The position numbers and the translations under genes are program-made. Positions 52,473 through 60,176 of a stretch of 64,000 nt of DNA are shown here, one piece after another (the stretch's first letter is position 1; each line of letters starts with the position of its first letter). The stretch is from JBBROS01 sp965260935 (GTDB lineage Bacteria; Pseudomonadota; Alphaproteobacteria; Acetobacterales; Acetobacteraceae). The notes under the pieces were generated by a model. It ran no database searches. It saw only the letters and a list, made by a program, of their open reading frames with translations, and was not told the origin of the DNA. The DNA lies in assembly GCA_965260935.1 (NCBI GenBank), contig OZ253374.1:62001-126000 (forward strand). The letters are read 5' to 3'.

Positions 52473-52856
52473 TCAAGCGGCATGGTCCCGCAAGTCCTCG
52501 ATGCGGCAGCAAGCAAGCGCCGCCTCATGCGTCGCGCGCAGGACGACCTTCGGCGCGCAGCCGGCGTCCAGCGCCTCGGCCCAGCGGGGGGCACAGAGGC
52601 ACCATTGGTCGCCGGGCTTGAGGCCGGGAAAGCCCCATTGCGGGTGCGGGGTGACAAGGTCGTTGCCTTGGCCGCGGCTGAAGGCGAGGAACTCGGCGGT
52701 CATAACGGCGCAGACGGTATGGCTGCCAGCGTCCTCGGGGCCGGTCTCGCAGCAGCCGGTGCGGGTGAAGCCGGTTTTCGGGTCGAGCGAGCAGGTCTCC
52801 AGCGTGCCGCCAAGCACGTTCCGGGCCTTGCTGCCGCCGGTGCTGTCCAATGGCAT
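52473..52856 (-). CDS. DUF2237 family protein
   Basis: 127-aa protein that follows the family from end to end: ARNVLGGTLETCSLDPKTGFTRTGCCETGPEDAGSHTVCAVMTAEFL, then GNDLVTPHPQWGFPGLKPGDQWCLCAPRW and VVLRATHEAALACCRIEDL. Several conserved Cys (CS, CC, C, CLC) suggest a metal or redox site, but no function is established. The gene follows the nucleoside phosphorylase on the same strand with a 4-bp gap. Confidence 0.9.
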   Translation of the reverse strand: MPLDSTGGSKARNVLGGTLETCSLDPKTGFTRTGCCETGPEDAGSHTVCAVMTAEFLAFSRGQGNDLVTPHPQWGFPGLKPGDQWCLCAPRWAEALDAGCAPKVVLRATHEAALACCRIEDLRDHAA

Positions 52857-52860
52857 CGCG

Positions 52861-53697
52861 TTATCCTCCTTGCAATGAGCGCCAAGCGCGGGCGGCGGTT
52901 ACGGCGACCTCGATAGCGGCGGCAGCGCCGCCGTCCGCGCCTTTCTCGAAATCGTCGCCAACGACCGCCATCCGGTTGGTGACGTGGGCGAAGCACAGCA
53001 CCGGCCGCGCGCGAGCCTTGCCGAACGCGTAAAGTGCGGCCGCCTCCATCTCCACGGCCAACGCGCCTTTGTCCCGCGCGGCGGCGATGGCGGCCTCGGT
53101 CTCGCGGAACGGCGCGTCGGTTGTCCAGGCCAGGCCGCGGTGCACCGGCTCGGCGTAGCTGCTCAGAGCGCGGTGGGCGGCATCGGCCAGGCTTGGGTCC
53201 GCCATCGCCGGGGCGTCTGGCGGCAAGTAATGCGCGCTCGTCCCCTCGTCGCGGAGCGCCCGTTCGATCAGCACGAAGTAAGGCGGCGTCCCGGCCGCCA
53301 CGATCTGCCCGGCCGACGTGACGCTGACCAGGAAGCGGCAGCCCGAGGCGAACAACTGCTCGGCCACCAGCACGGCGAACGGCGCGCCGACGGCGCAGCC
53401 CACCACCCCCATCCGCAACCGGCCATGCGTGTCCTCGTGCTCGAATTCATCGAGGCTCGTGTGATAGCACGCCCATCCCGCGCCGGCCTCCGCCCGCCCG
53501 CTGCGGCGCAGGCCCCGCACCACGTCGCCGTCCGGATCGAGCAGGCAAACCTCGGGCACCGGCAGGTCGGGGATGGATTTCTGCCGCCGCGCCTCGCGCA
53601 ACAGGTTCTCGGGACGGAATACTGAGGGCGCGAACCAGTCTTTTGCCGTATTGAACCCGAACCCGTCCAAGGAGCTTCTCCGTGCGAACAACGCCAT
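52861..53697 (-). CDS. Nucleoside phosphorylase family protein (PNP/UDP type)
   Basis: 278-aa member of the purine/uridine phosphorylase family, which cleaves a nucleoside with phosphate. Family motifs are MGVVGCAVGAPFAVLVAEQLFASGCRFLVSVTSAGQI (phosphate and base region), GTSAHYLPPDAP and ALAVEMEAAALYAFGKARARPVLCFAHVTN. The EMEAAALY helix holds the ribose-contacting Met-Glu. Substrate base is not deducible. Its start overlaps the divergent DoxX-like gene by 16 bp. Confidence 0.87.
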   Translation of the reverse strand: MALFARRSSLDGFGFNTAKDWFAPSVFRPENLLREARRQKSIPDLPVPEVCLLDPDGDVVRGLRRSGRAEAGAGWACYHTSLDEFEHEDTHGRLRMGVVGCAVGAPFAVLVAEQLFASGCRFLVSVTSAGQIVAAGTPPYFVLIERALRDEGTSAHYLPPDAPAMADPSLADAAHRALSSYAEPVHRGLAWTTDAPFRETEAAIAAARDKGALAVEMEAAALYAFGKARARPVLCFAHVTNRMAVVGDDFEKGADGGAAAAIEVAVTAARAWRSLQGG

Positions 53698-54326
53698 TCA
53701 ACGACAGCCTGCGTTTCCTGATCGGCGACACGCCGGACCATGACGCGCTGGGGACGTGGAAATACCTGCTGGTTGCCGCCTACGTCCTGCTGCTGCTCGG
53801 CAGCCTGGCGCTCGCCGCGCATAACCTGTCCCGCGACCCGGCGCAACGCACCGCCCGCCATGCCACGATCTGGCTGTTCCGGGTGCTGATCGGCACGATG
53901 TGGTTCCAAGGCTCGTTGTGGAAGCTGCCGCTGCCGGTCTCCGGCGGCTTCCAATACTGGACCGGACAGCTTGCCGAGCACTCCGCCTATGCCTGGCACG
54001 CCGCCCTGGTGCGCGACGTCCTGCTGCCGAACATCGGCCTGCTCGACCCGGCGGTCTACCTTACCGAGACCTTCATGGCCGTCGCCCTCATGCTCGGCGT
54101 CGCCGTCCGCCTCGCGGGCATCATCGGCGTCCTGTTCATGCTCAACCTCTGGATCGGCCTCTATCACTCGGGCGGCGAGTGGCCGTGGAACTACCTGTTC
54201 TGCGCTTTCCTGCACGGCTTCTTCTTTCTCCACCGGGCCGGGCGGAGCTGGGGGGCCGACGCCGTGCTGGCGCGGCGCTTGGCGGCGGACCAACCATTCG
54301 AGCGGGCGCTGCGTTACGCGGGTTGA
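53682..54326 (+). CDS. DoxX/DoxD-like four-helix membrane protein
   Basis: 214-aa inner-membrane protein. Helices are visible at YLLVAAYVLLLLGSLALAAHNL, IWLFRVLIGTMWFQGSLWKLP (a typical DoxX R-x-x-x-G-x-x-W motif), VYLTETFMAVALMLGVAVRL with AGIIGVLFMLNLWIGLY, and YLFCAFLHGFFFLHRAGRS. The family includes the small subunit of thiosulfate:quinone oxidoreductase, but the role here is unknown. GTG start overlaps the divergent phosphorylase start. It is followed by AAGGAGGATC, the ribosome site of the leader peptide. Confidence 0.8.
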   Translation: MRTTPFNDSLRFLIGDTPDHDALGTWKYLLVAAYVLLLLGSLALAAHNLSRDPAQRTARHATIWLFRVLIGTMWFQGSLWKLPLPVSGGFQYWTGQLAEHSAYAWHAALVRDVLLPNIGLLDPAVYLTETFMAVALMLGVAVRLAGIIGVLFMLNLWIGLYHSGGEWPWNYLFCAFLHGFFFLHRAGRSWGADAVLARRLAADQPFERALRYAG

Positions 54327-54341
54327 AGGAGGATCCTCGTC

Positions 54342-54407
54342 ATGGAGCATCTGACGAACCATACCGATGCGGCGGAGTTCCACGTGGCGCGCCTTTGTTG
54401 CTGCTGA
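54342..54407 (+). CDS. 21-aa leader peptide ending in Arg-Leu-Cys-Cys-Cys
   Basis: ATG at 54342 has a very strong ribosome site (AAGGAGGATC, 54326-54335) with 8 nt spacing. The frame ends TGT-TGC-TGC-TGA. The peptide starts MEHLTNHTDAA and ends FHVARLCCC. The terminal run of three Cys codons directly before the stop, followed 4 nt later by a hairpin, is the layout of a cysteine-sensing attenuator: ribosome stalling when Cys-tRNA is scarce would alter folding downstream. Polycysteine leader ORFs with this logic are known in mycobacteria. The downstream gene is an M20 amidohydrolase starting 79 nt later. Confidence 0.7.
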   Translation: MEHLTNHTDAAEFHVARLCCC

Positions 54408-54410
54408 ATA

Positions 54411-54427
54411 AACCCAAGCCCAGGGTT
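54411..54427 (+). promoter_or_regulatory. Hairpin after the tri-Cys leader
   Basis: AACCC-AAGCCCA-GGGTT, a 5-bp stem starting 4 nt after the leader stop, followed by a weaker GCCA...TGGC pairing (54428-54444). A ribosome paused on the Cys codons would cover its 5' arm. The region runs to the M20 ribosome site at about 54476. Confidence 0.5.
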
Positions 54428-54486
54428 GCCACGGACCGGCTGGCAGGGCAGCGTTCGCGGCGGATATCAGTTGGTGGAGAGAGGCG

Positions 54487-55917
54487 ATGCGGAACAGCGA
54501 GCAAATCTGGCAAATCGTCGACGGCAAGCGCCAGGACTACATCGCCCTCTCGGACCGCGTCTGGGCCATGCCCGAGCTGGCCTACGGCGAGCGCCGCAGC
54601 GTGGCCGAGCATGTCGCCATGCTGGAGCAGGAAGGCTTCCGCGTCACCCGCAACGTGGCCGACATCCCGACCGCGGTGATGGGCGAGGCCGGCGAGGAAG
54701 GGCCGGTGATCGCGATCCTGGGCGAGTACGACGCCCTCCCCGGCCTGAGCCAGGAAGCCGGCTTGTCGGAGCCGCGCCCCGTCGAGGGTCAGGGCGGCGT
54801 CGGCCACGGCTGCGGCCATAACCTGCTGGGCTCCGCGGCCATGCTGGCGGCGGCATCGGTGAAGGACTGGCTGGCAGCCCAGGGCGTCAAGGGCCGCGTG
54901 CGCTACTACGGCTGCCCGGCCGAGGAGGGCGGGGCCGCCAAGGGCTTCATGGTCCGCGCCGGCGCCTTCGACGACGTCGACATCGCCATCTCCTGGCACC
55001 CGGCCTCGTTCTCCGGTGTCAACGAGCCGATCAGCCTCGCCAACACCCGCATCGACTTCACTTTCGAAGGTCGGGCCAGCCATGCCGCGGCGGCGCCCCA
55101 CCTGGGACGCAGCGCGCTCGACGCCGTGGAACTGATGAACGTCGGCGTGAACTACCTGCGCGAGCACATGCCGGACAGCGCCCGAGTGCATTACGCCTAC
55201 CTGGATGCGGGCGGGATCGCGCCGAACGTGGTGCAGGCGCGGGCGAAAGTGCGCTACCTGATCCGCGCCAAGGACCTGGACGGCCTGACCGCCCTGGTCG
55301 CCCGCGTGCGCAAGATTGCCGACGGCGCCGCGCTGATGACGGAAACCATCGTCAAGTCCAACGTTGTCAGCGCGGTCAGCAACCTGCTGGGCAACGACCC
55401 GCTCGAGAAGCTTATGGACGACAACTTCCAGCGCCTAGGGCCGCCGGCGTTCGACGATGCGGATCGCGCCTACGCCGAGTCGGTCCGGGCAACCTTGCAG
55501 GATGCCGACATTGCCGCCGTGTTCGACCGCGCCGGCGTCCCAGTACAGCGAAATCTCGCGATGTGCGACTTCATCGTCCCGCTGGCAGCGAAAGGCCGGG
55601 GCGGCAACGGAAGCACCGATGTGGGCGACGTAAGCTGGGTCGTGCCGACCGTTCAGGCCCGGGGCGCCACCTGCGCGGTCGGCACGCCGTTCCACACGTG
55701 GCAACTTACCGCGCAAGGCAAAAGCCCGGCCGCGCACAAAGGGCTGGTGCATGTCGCCAAGGTGATGGCTGGCACCGCCATCGACGCCATCCAGGACCCG
55801 GCCCTGATCAGCCAAGCGAAGGCCGACTTGGCGGAGCGCACGAAAGCAAAACCTTATGTCTGCCCGCTTCCGCCCGACGTGCAGCCCCCGATCGCGGCGA
55901 TGAGCCGGGGCATTTGA
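54487..55917 (+). CDS. M20-family amidohydrolase, AbgB/aminobenzoyl-glutamate utilisation-like
   Basis: 476-aa zinc-dependent amidohydrolase. Family blocks are AILGEYDALPGLSQEAG, GHGCGHNLLGSAAMLAA (metal-ligand Cys/His), YYGCPAEEGGAAKGFMVRAG (Glu), and DVDIAISWHPASFSG (His). FEGRASHAAAAPHLGRSALDAVELM is the dimerisation loop, and the C-terminal VPTVQARGATCAVGTPFHTWQLTAQGKSPAAHKG supplies the last His. AbgB-type enzymes cleave p-aminobenzoyl-glutamate or related N-acyl amino acids. GGTGGAGAGAGG precedes the ATG. The tri-Cys leader suggests control by cysteine, so a Cys-containing peptide or conjugate may be the substrate; that is inference. Confidence 0.88.
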   Translation: MRNSEQIWQIVDGKRQDYIALSDRVWAMPELAYGERRSVAEHVAMLEQEGFRVTRNVADIPTAVMGEAGEEGPVIAILGEYDALPGLSQEAGLSEPRPVEGQGGVGHGCGHNLLGSAAMLAAASVKDWLAAQGVKGRVRYYGCPAEEGGAAKGFMVRAGAFDDVDIAISWHPASFSGVNEPISLANTRIDFTFEGRASHAAAAPHLGRSALDAVELMNVGVNYLREHMPDSARVHYAYLDAGGIAPNVVQARAKVRYLIRAKDLDGLTALVARVRKIADGAALMTETIVKSNVVSAVSNLLGNDPLEKLMDDNFQRLGPPAFDDADRAYAESVRATLQDADIAAVFDRAGVPVQRNLAMCDFIVPLAAKGRGGNGSTDVGDVSWVVPTVQARGATCAVGTPFHTWQLTAQGKSPAAHKGLVHVAKVMAGTAIDAIQDPALISQAKADLAERTKAKPYVCPLPPDVQPPIAAMSRGI

Positions 55918-55928
55918 CGTCTTAGACC

Positions 55929-55967
55929 GCGATCGTTCTGACTGGAGTCAATCAGAACGCAAATCGC
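55929..55967. terminator. Hairpin after the M20 gene
   Basis: GCGAT-CGTTCTGA-loop-TCAGAACG-CAA-ATCGC: a 13-bp interrupted stem 12 bp after the M20 stop. It lacks a strong U-tract. Probable terminator in a convergent gap with clpP. Confidence 0.6.
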
Positions 55968-55983
55968 CGTCTCAAATAAGACT

Positions 55984-56024
55984 AGGCCCGTATTGGCCTG
56001 ATACAACCAAGGCGATACGGGTCT
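55984..56024 (-). terminator. Terminator hairpin at the clpP stop
   Basis: On the minus strand AGACCCGTAT pairs with ATACGGGCCT around an inner GCC...GGC stem, followed by AGTCTTATTTG. The 5' arm overlaps the clpP stop codon. Confidence 0.6.
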
Positions 56025-56730
56025 AACGGTCGGCCATGCTGCTGATGACCCGGTCAACCATGCCGTAGGCGATCGCCTCGTCGGCGCTCATCCAGTAGTT
56101 GCGATTGGTGTCCTTCGCCACCTTCTCAACCAGCTGCCCCGTCTCGCGGGCGATGATCTCGTTGATTCGCTGGCGCATCTTGACGATCTCGCGCGCCTCG
56201 ATGGCAATGTCGGTCGCGGGGCCGCGGACGCCGCCCATGGGCTGATGCAGCAGAAAGCGGGTGTTGGGCAGGCACAGCCGCCGTTCCTTCGCGCCGGCCA
56301 GGAAGATCAGCGCGCCGGCGCTCGCCACCCATCCGGTGCCGATCACACGCACGGGCGCCACCGGGTCGACAAAGCGGATCATGTCGTGGATCGTGTCGCC
56401 GCTCTCGACATGCCCGCCGGGAGAGTTGACGTAAACGTCGATCGGCTTATCGGAGTCACTGGCAAGCGCCAGCAGCCGGCCGGTGACGTCACGGGCGACT
56501 TTATCGTTGATCGGGCCGAAAACAAGCACCTTGCGGGTGTTGAACAGACGGCTCTCAAGCTCGTTGACCGGAGCTGAAAGCGTCTTGTTGTCGTCCGGCT
56601 CCTGAGGCTCGGGGCCGATCGGCTCCGGCACATCGGGGTTCGACGGATCGGGCGCGTCGGGCTCCTCGTCGTCCGCCCGCGGGCTTGCCTTCAGGCCTAA
56701 CTTCGGATCGTAGCGGTTGAAAGCGGCCAA
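56023..56730 (-). CDS. clpP: ClpP-type ATP-dependent Clp protease proteolytic subunit, with an acidic N-terminal extension
   Basis: Serine protease of the ClpP family. The core begins near SRLFNTRKVLVFGPINDKVARDVTGRLLAL and includes VNSPGGHVESGDTIHDMIRFV, the catalytic Ser in GTGWVASAGALIFLAG, the catalytic His in RFLLHQPMGGVRG, and YWMSADEAIAYGMVDRV. Before the core lie about 55 acidic, Pro-rich residues (DDEEPDAPDPSNPDVPEPIG), unusual for housekeeping ClpP. TTG 56730 (reading MAAFNRYDPKLG) is preferred because AAGGAG lies 6 nt upstream. Upstream starts at 56838/56850 would overlap the divergent gene. It is not next to clpX or tig, so it is probably an extra paralogue. Confidence 0.85.
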   Translation of the reverse strand: MAAFNRYDPKLGLKASPRADDEEPDAPDPSNPDVPEPIGPEPQEPDDNKTLSAPVNELESRLFNTRKVLVFGPINDKVARDVTGRLLALASDSDKPIDVYVNSPGGHVESGDTIHDMIRFVDPVAPVRVIGTGWVASAGALIFLAGAKERRLCLPNTRFLLHQPMGGVRGPATDIAIEAREIVKMRQRINEIIARETGQLVEKVAKDTNRNYWMSADEAIAYGMVDRVISSMADR

Positions 56731-56836
56731 GATCGGCTCCTTGCTTGCATCTGTGGCGCTTATATAGGCCAGGACAAGGCGAACGACTACCGGGCCGGAC
56801 AGACTTCCGGGCCGGGGCAAAGGAGGGAACAAGGCC

Positions 56837-57835
56837 ATGGCTGAAACCAATCAACAGATCCTGCTCGACAGCCGGCCCGAGGCGGCGGCGACCGCAAGCA
56901 ACTTCCGCATGGTGGAGAAACCGCTGGAGCCGCTAGGCGATGGGCAGGTGCGGGTGCGCAACCACTACCTGTCGCTCGACCCATATATGCGGGGGCGGAT
57001 GAGCGACCGCAAATCCTACACGGCCCCGCAAGCCCTGAACGAGGTGATGCAGGGCGGGACAGTGGGCGAGGTGGTCGAGAGCCGCAACCCGAAGTGGCAA
57101 ACCGGGGACAAGGTGCTAGGGTCGTTCGGCTGGCAAAACTTCGGCACGTCCGATGGCGGCGGGATGCAGAAGATCGACACCTCGCGCGTGCCGATGTCAG
57201 CCTACCTCGGCCCGGTGGGAATGCCCGGCGTGACCGCCTGGTACGGCCTGAACCGGGTTTGCGCGCCGAAGCCCGGCGAGACGGTGGTGGTGAGCGCGGC
57301 CAGTGGGGCGGTCGGCAGCGTCGTGGGCCAGCTTGCCAAGCGGATGGGTTGCCGGGCCGTCGGAATCGCCGGCGGGGCCGGGAAGTGCGGCTACGTCAGG
57401 GACGAGCTCGGGTTCGACGCGTGCCTGGACTACAAGGCGGGCGAACTCGACGCGGCGCTTAAGGAAGCGGCGCCGGACGGGGTGGACGCGTATTTCGACA
57501 ACGTCGGCGGCGCGATCCTGGACAGCGTGATGCTGCGGATGAACGCGCATGGGCGGATCGCCGTGTGCGGGGCGATCGCCGGCTACGACGGCAAGCCGCT
57601 CGTGATGGCGAATCCGGCTTTGATCCTGGTCTCGCGGCTGATGCTGCAAGGGTTCATCGTGTCGGAGCACATGGAGGAATGGCCGGGAGCCTTGCGAGAG
57701 CTTGGCGGCTTGGTGGGCGATGGAACGCTGAAGTACCGTGAATCAATCGCGGAAGGCTTATCGAGCGCGCCCGAGGCTTTTCTTGGAATGCTGAAGGGAC
57801 GCAACTTTGGCAAGCAACTGGTGAAGCTGGCCTGA
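56837..57835 (+). CDS. NADP-dependent oxidoreductase, CurA/PTGR family (zinc-less MDR)
   Basis: 332-aa medium-chain reductase lacking zinc ligands. NHYLSLDPYMRGRMSDRKSY and MQGGTVGEVVESRNPKWQTGDKV are the typical CurA/prostaglandin-reductase N-terminal blocks. The Rossmann region is VVVSAASGAVGSVVGQLAKRMGCRAVGIAGG, and DAYFDNVGG with ILDSVMLRMNAHGRIAVCGAI follows. It probably reduces the double bond of an alpha,beta-unsaturated aldehyde or ketone. AGGAGGGAACAAGGCC precedes the ATG. It ends at a strong bidirectional terminator. Confidence 0.92.
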   Translation: MAETNQQILLDSRPEAAATASNFRMVEKPLEPLGDGQVRVRNHYLSLDPYMRGRMSDRKSYTAPQALNEVMQGGTVGEVVESRNPKWQTGDKVLGSFGWQNFGTSDGGGMQKIDTSRVPMSAYLGPVGMPGVTAWYGLNRVCAPKPGETVVVSAASGAVGSVVGQLAKRMGCRAVGIAGGAGKCGYVRDELGFDACLDYKAGELDAALKEAAPDGVDAYFDNVGGAILDSVMLRMNAHGRIAVCGAIAGYDGKPLVMANPALILVSRLMLQGFIVSEHMEEWPGALRELGGLVGDGTLKYRESIAEGLSSAPEAFLGMLKGRNFGKQLVKLA

Positions 57836-57840
57836 CAAAA

Positions 57841-57869
57841 GCGCGGGGCGGCCCAGCTCCGCCCCGCGC
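57841..57869. terminator. Strong bidirectional intrinsic terminator
   Basis: GCGCGGGGCGG-CCCAGCT-CCGCCCCGCGC: an 11-bp perfect GC stem with a 7-nt loop between convergent genes. On the minus strand TTTTGTC follows the stem, so it mainly serves the leftward MFS transcript. Confidence 0.9.
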
Positions 57870-57888
57870 CAAGTCGCCTAATCCCGCG

Positions 57889-59181
57889 TCATGCCGTCCG
57901 GCCCGCGATTGAGGGTTCGGCTTCCGCGCTTGCCGCCACCCGGCGCCGAAGCGGCTTGAGCACGAAGACCGCCAGGAAAACAACGATGAAATTCATCGCG
58001 GCGGCAACCAGGAAAACGGTCCACCAGCTTCCGGTCGCGTTCTTGATGATGTTCGCGAACGGCACCAGAAGCGCCGACGTGCCTTTGGCGGTGTAGAGCA
58101 AGCTGGCGTTGACGGTTGCGTATTTTGAGCCGAACGCATCCGTGCAGGTCGATGGAAAGAGGCTGAAGATCTCGCCCCAGGTAAAGAAGATCAGGGCGGC
58201 GAACAGCACGAACAACCAAGGGTTATGCCCGACCGTCCCCAGCAGCAAGTAGCTGCACCCGCCGAGGCCGAACGCCAGGACCATCGTGTTCTCGCGACCG
58301 ATCTGGTCCGACACCCAGCCGAAGAATGGCCGGGCGCTGCCGTTGGCGAGGCTGTCGGCGATCAGGGCGACGGTCAGCACGGACGCGCCGCCGATGAGCA
58401 CCGTCTTGTCCATCCCGAAGTCCGAGGCGATCAGGGCGAGCTGGGCCGCTGCCATCAGGCCGCTGGAGGAGATCATGACGAACATGACATAGAGCAGCCA
58501 GAAAACCGGGCTGCGCAGGACTTCCGCGGGTGTGTAGCTGCGGGCCGATTGCTGCACGGCCTTGGTCGACACCGGGGCCGGAGCCTCGCCCGGCTCGGGC
58601 ATACGCAGGAACCAGGCGATGATGAACAGCAGCACGCCCTGGCCGATGCCGAAATCGAAGAACGTGACGGCATAGCCGTCGCTGGCGATCATGTGACGAA
58701 TGGGAATGACGGTCAGGGCGGCTCCTGCGCCGAAGCCTGCCGCGGTAAGGCCGACCGCGAGGCCGCGGCGGTCAGGGAACCACTTCACGGCCAAGCCGAC
58801 GCAGGTAGCGTAGATAAATCCTGCGCCGATGCCGGAGAAGATAGCGCCGATATAGAGCATGGTCAGGGTGTCGGCGTAGGAGTTAATCGTCCAGCCAAGG
58901 CCCACGAGGATGCCGCCAAGGGCGATGACGACCTTGGGTCCGCGAAACGCTCCCAGCCAGTCCACCATCGAAGCGCCGGCCGGCGTGAGCCAGGTTTCGA
59001 GCGCGATGAAGATGCTGAACGCCGTTTGGATCTCGGCGGTGGTCCAGTCTTGATGCGAGGCCTGCATCGGCTTGACGAACAGCGTCCAGCCGTATTGCAG
59101 GTTGGCGATCAGCATCATGCTGACCACCGCCAAGATGAGTTGAAGCCAACGATTTGATGAAGGCTGCTTTGCGTAACTCAT
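57889..59181 (-). CDS. MFS transporter, oxalate/formate antiporter (OFA) family
   Basis: 430-aa transporter with 12 predicted helices. OFA landmarks are LIANLQYGWTLFVKPMQASHQ in helix 1, IYATCVGLAVKWFPDRRGLAVGLTAAGFGAG after helix 4, GWVSDQIGRENTM in the central loop, and FFTWGEIFSLFPSTCTDAFGSKYATVNASLLYTAKGTSALLVPF in helices 10-11. OFA proteins exchange oxalate for formate or carry related small carboxylates. It is the last gene of a leftward cluster with sucD, sucC and an acyl-CoA synthetase, and has a paralogue at 63598. Confidence 0.9.
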   Translation of the reverse strand: MSYAKQPSSNRWLQLILAVVSMMLIANLQYGWTLFVKPMQASHQDWTTAEIQTAFSIFIALETWLTPAGASMVDWLGAFRGPKVVIALGGILVGLGWTINSYADTLTMLYIGAIFSGIGAGFIYATCVGLAVKWFPDRRGLAVGLTAAGFGAGAALTVIPIRHMIASDGYAVTFFDFGIGQGVLLFIIAWFLRMPEPGEAPAPVSTKAVQQSARSYTPAEVLRSPVFWLLYVMFVMISSSGLMAAAQLALIASDFGMDKTVLIGGASVLTVALIADSLANGSARPFFGWVSDQIGRENTMVLAFGLGGCSYLLLGTVGHNPWLFVLFAALIFFTWGEIFSLFPSTCTDAFGSKYATVNASLLYTAKGTSALLVPFANIIKNATGSWWTVFLVAAAMNFIVVFLAVFVLKPLRRRVAASAEAEPSIAGRTA

Positions 59182-59300
59182 GAAACGGTCCTCCCTGGTT
59201 GAAGGGGAGCCGCAACCTGTCTATCGGCAAATGTCGATGGGCCGGTTGTAGAAGCGTCCCGGTTTATCTTACGGCCTCTTAGCCTTGGTTATAGCCGTGC

Positions 59301-60176
59301 TCATCCGCGCAAAGCCCGCACCATCGTGCTGCCCAGCGCCGCAGGGCTGTCGGCGACGTGGATGCCTGCCTCGCGCATCGCCGCGAACTTTGCCTCCGCG
59401 GTGTCCTTGCCGCCGCTGATAACGGCGCCGGCATGGCCCATCCGGCGGCCCGGGGGGGCGGTGGCCCCGGCGATGAAGCCGACAACGGGCTTCTTGGTGC
59501 CGGACGCCTTGATGAAGGCGGCGGCGTCCGTTTCGCTCTGGCCGCCGATCTCGCCGATCATGATGATGCTCTCGGTCTCGTCGTCCGAAAGGAACATCTC
59601 GAGCACTTCGATGAAGTCGGTGCCCTTGACCGGATCGCCGCCGATGCCGACGCAGGTGCTCTGGCCGAGGCCCGCGCTGGTGGTCTGAGCCACGGCCTCG
59701 TAGGTCAGCGTGCCGCTGCGGCTGACGATGCCGACGCTGCCTCGGCGGTGGATATGGCCCGGCATGATGCCGATCTTGCAGGCATCGGGGGTAATGACGC
59801 CGGGGCAGTTGGGGCCGACGAGGCGCGAGGCGCTTCCGTCCAGGGCACGCTTGACCCGCACCATGTCGAGCACGGGGATGCCCTCGGTGATGCAGACGAT
59901 CAACGGCAGCTTGGCGTCGATGGCTTCCAGGATGGCGTCGGCGGCAAAGGGCGGGGGCACGTAGATGGCGCTGGCATTGGCCCCAGTCGCCTCGACGGCT
60001 TCCTTCACGGTGTCGAACACGGGCAGATCCAGATGCTTCGACCCGCCCTTGCCCGGCGTGACCCCGCCGACGACCTTGGTGCCATAGGCGATTGCCTGCT
60101 CGGAGTGGAACGTGCCCTGCGCCCCGGTAAAGCCTTGGGTGATGACGCGCGTGTTGGCGTCGACCAGTACAGCCAT
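59301..60176 (-). CDS. sucD: Succinyl-CoA synthetase (or malate-CoA ligase) alpha subunit
   Basis: 291-aa CoA-binding subunit. MAVLVDANTRVITQGFTGAQGTFHSEQAIAYGTKVVGGVTPGKGG is the canonical CoA-binding start. GPNCPGVITPDACKIGIMPGHIHRRG-SVGIVSRSGTLTYEA follows, and the phosphorylated active-site His is in RRMGHAGAVISGGKDTAEAKF. It forms a heterotetramer with SucC. Start overlaps the sucC stop by one base (TAATG). The neighbours (OFA antiporters, NDP-forming synthetase) suggest a dedicated role outside the TCA operon; MtkB-type malate-CoA ligase cannot be excluded by eye. Confidence 0.92.
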   Translation of the reverse strand: MAVLVDANTRVITQGFTGAQGTFHSEQAIAYGTKVVGGVTPGKGGSKHLDLPVFDTVKEAVEATGANASAIYVPPPFAADAILEAIDAKLPLIVCITEGIPVLDMVRVKRALDGSASRLVGPNCPGVITPDACKIGIMPGHIHRRGSVGIVSRSGTLTYEAVAQTTSAGLGQSTCVGIGGDPVKGTDFIEVLEMFLSDDETESIIMIGEIGGQSETDAAAFIKASGTKKPVVGFIAGATAPPGRRMGHAGAVISGGKDTAEAKFAAMREAGIHVADSPAALGSTMVRALRG

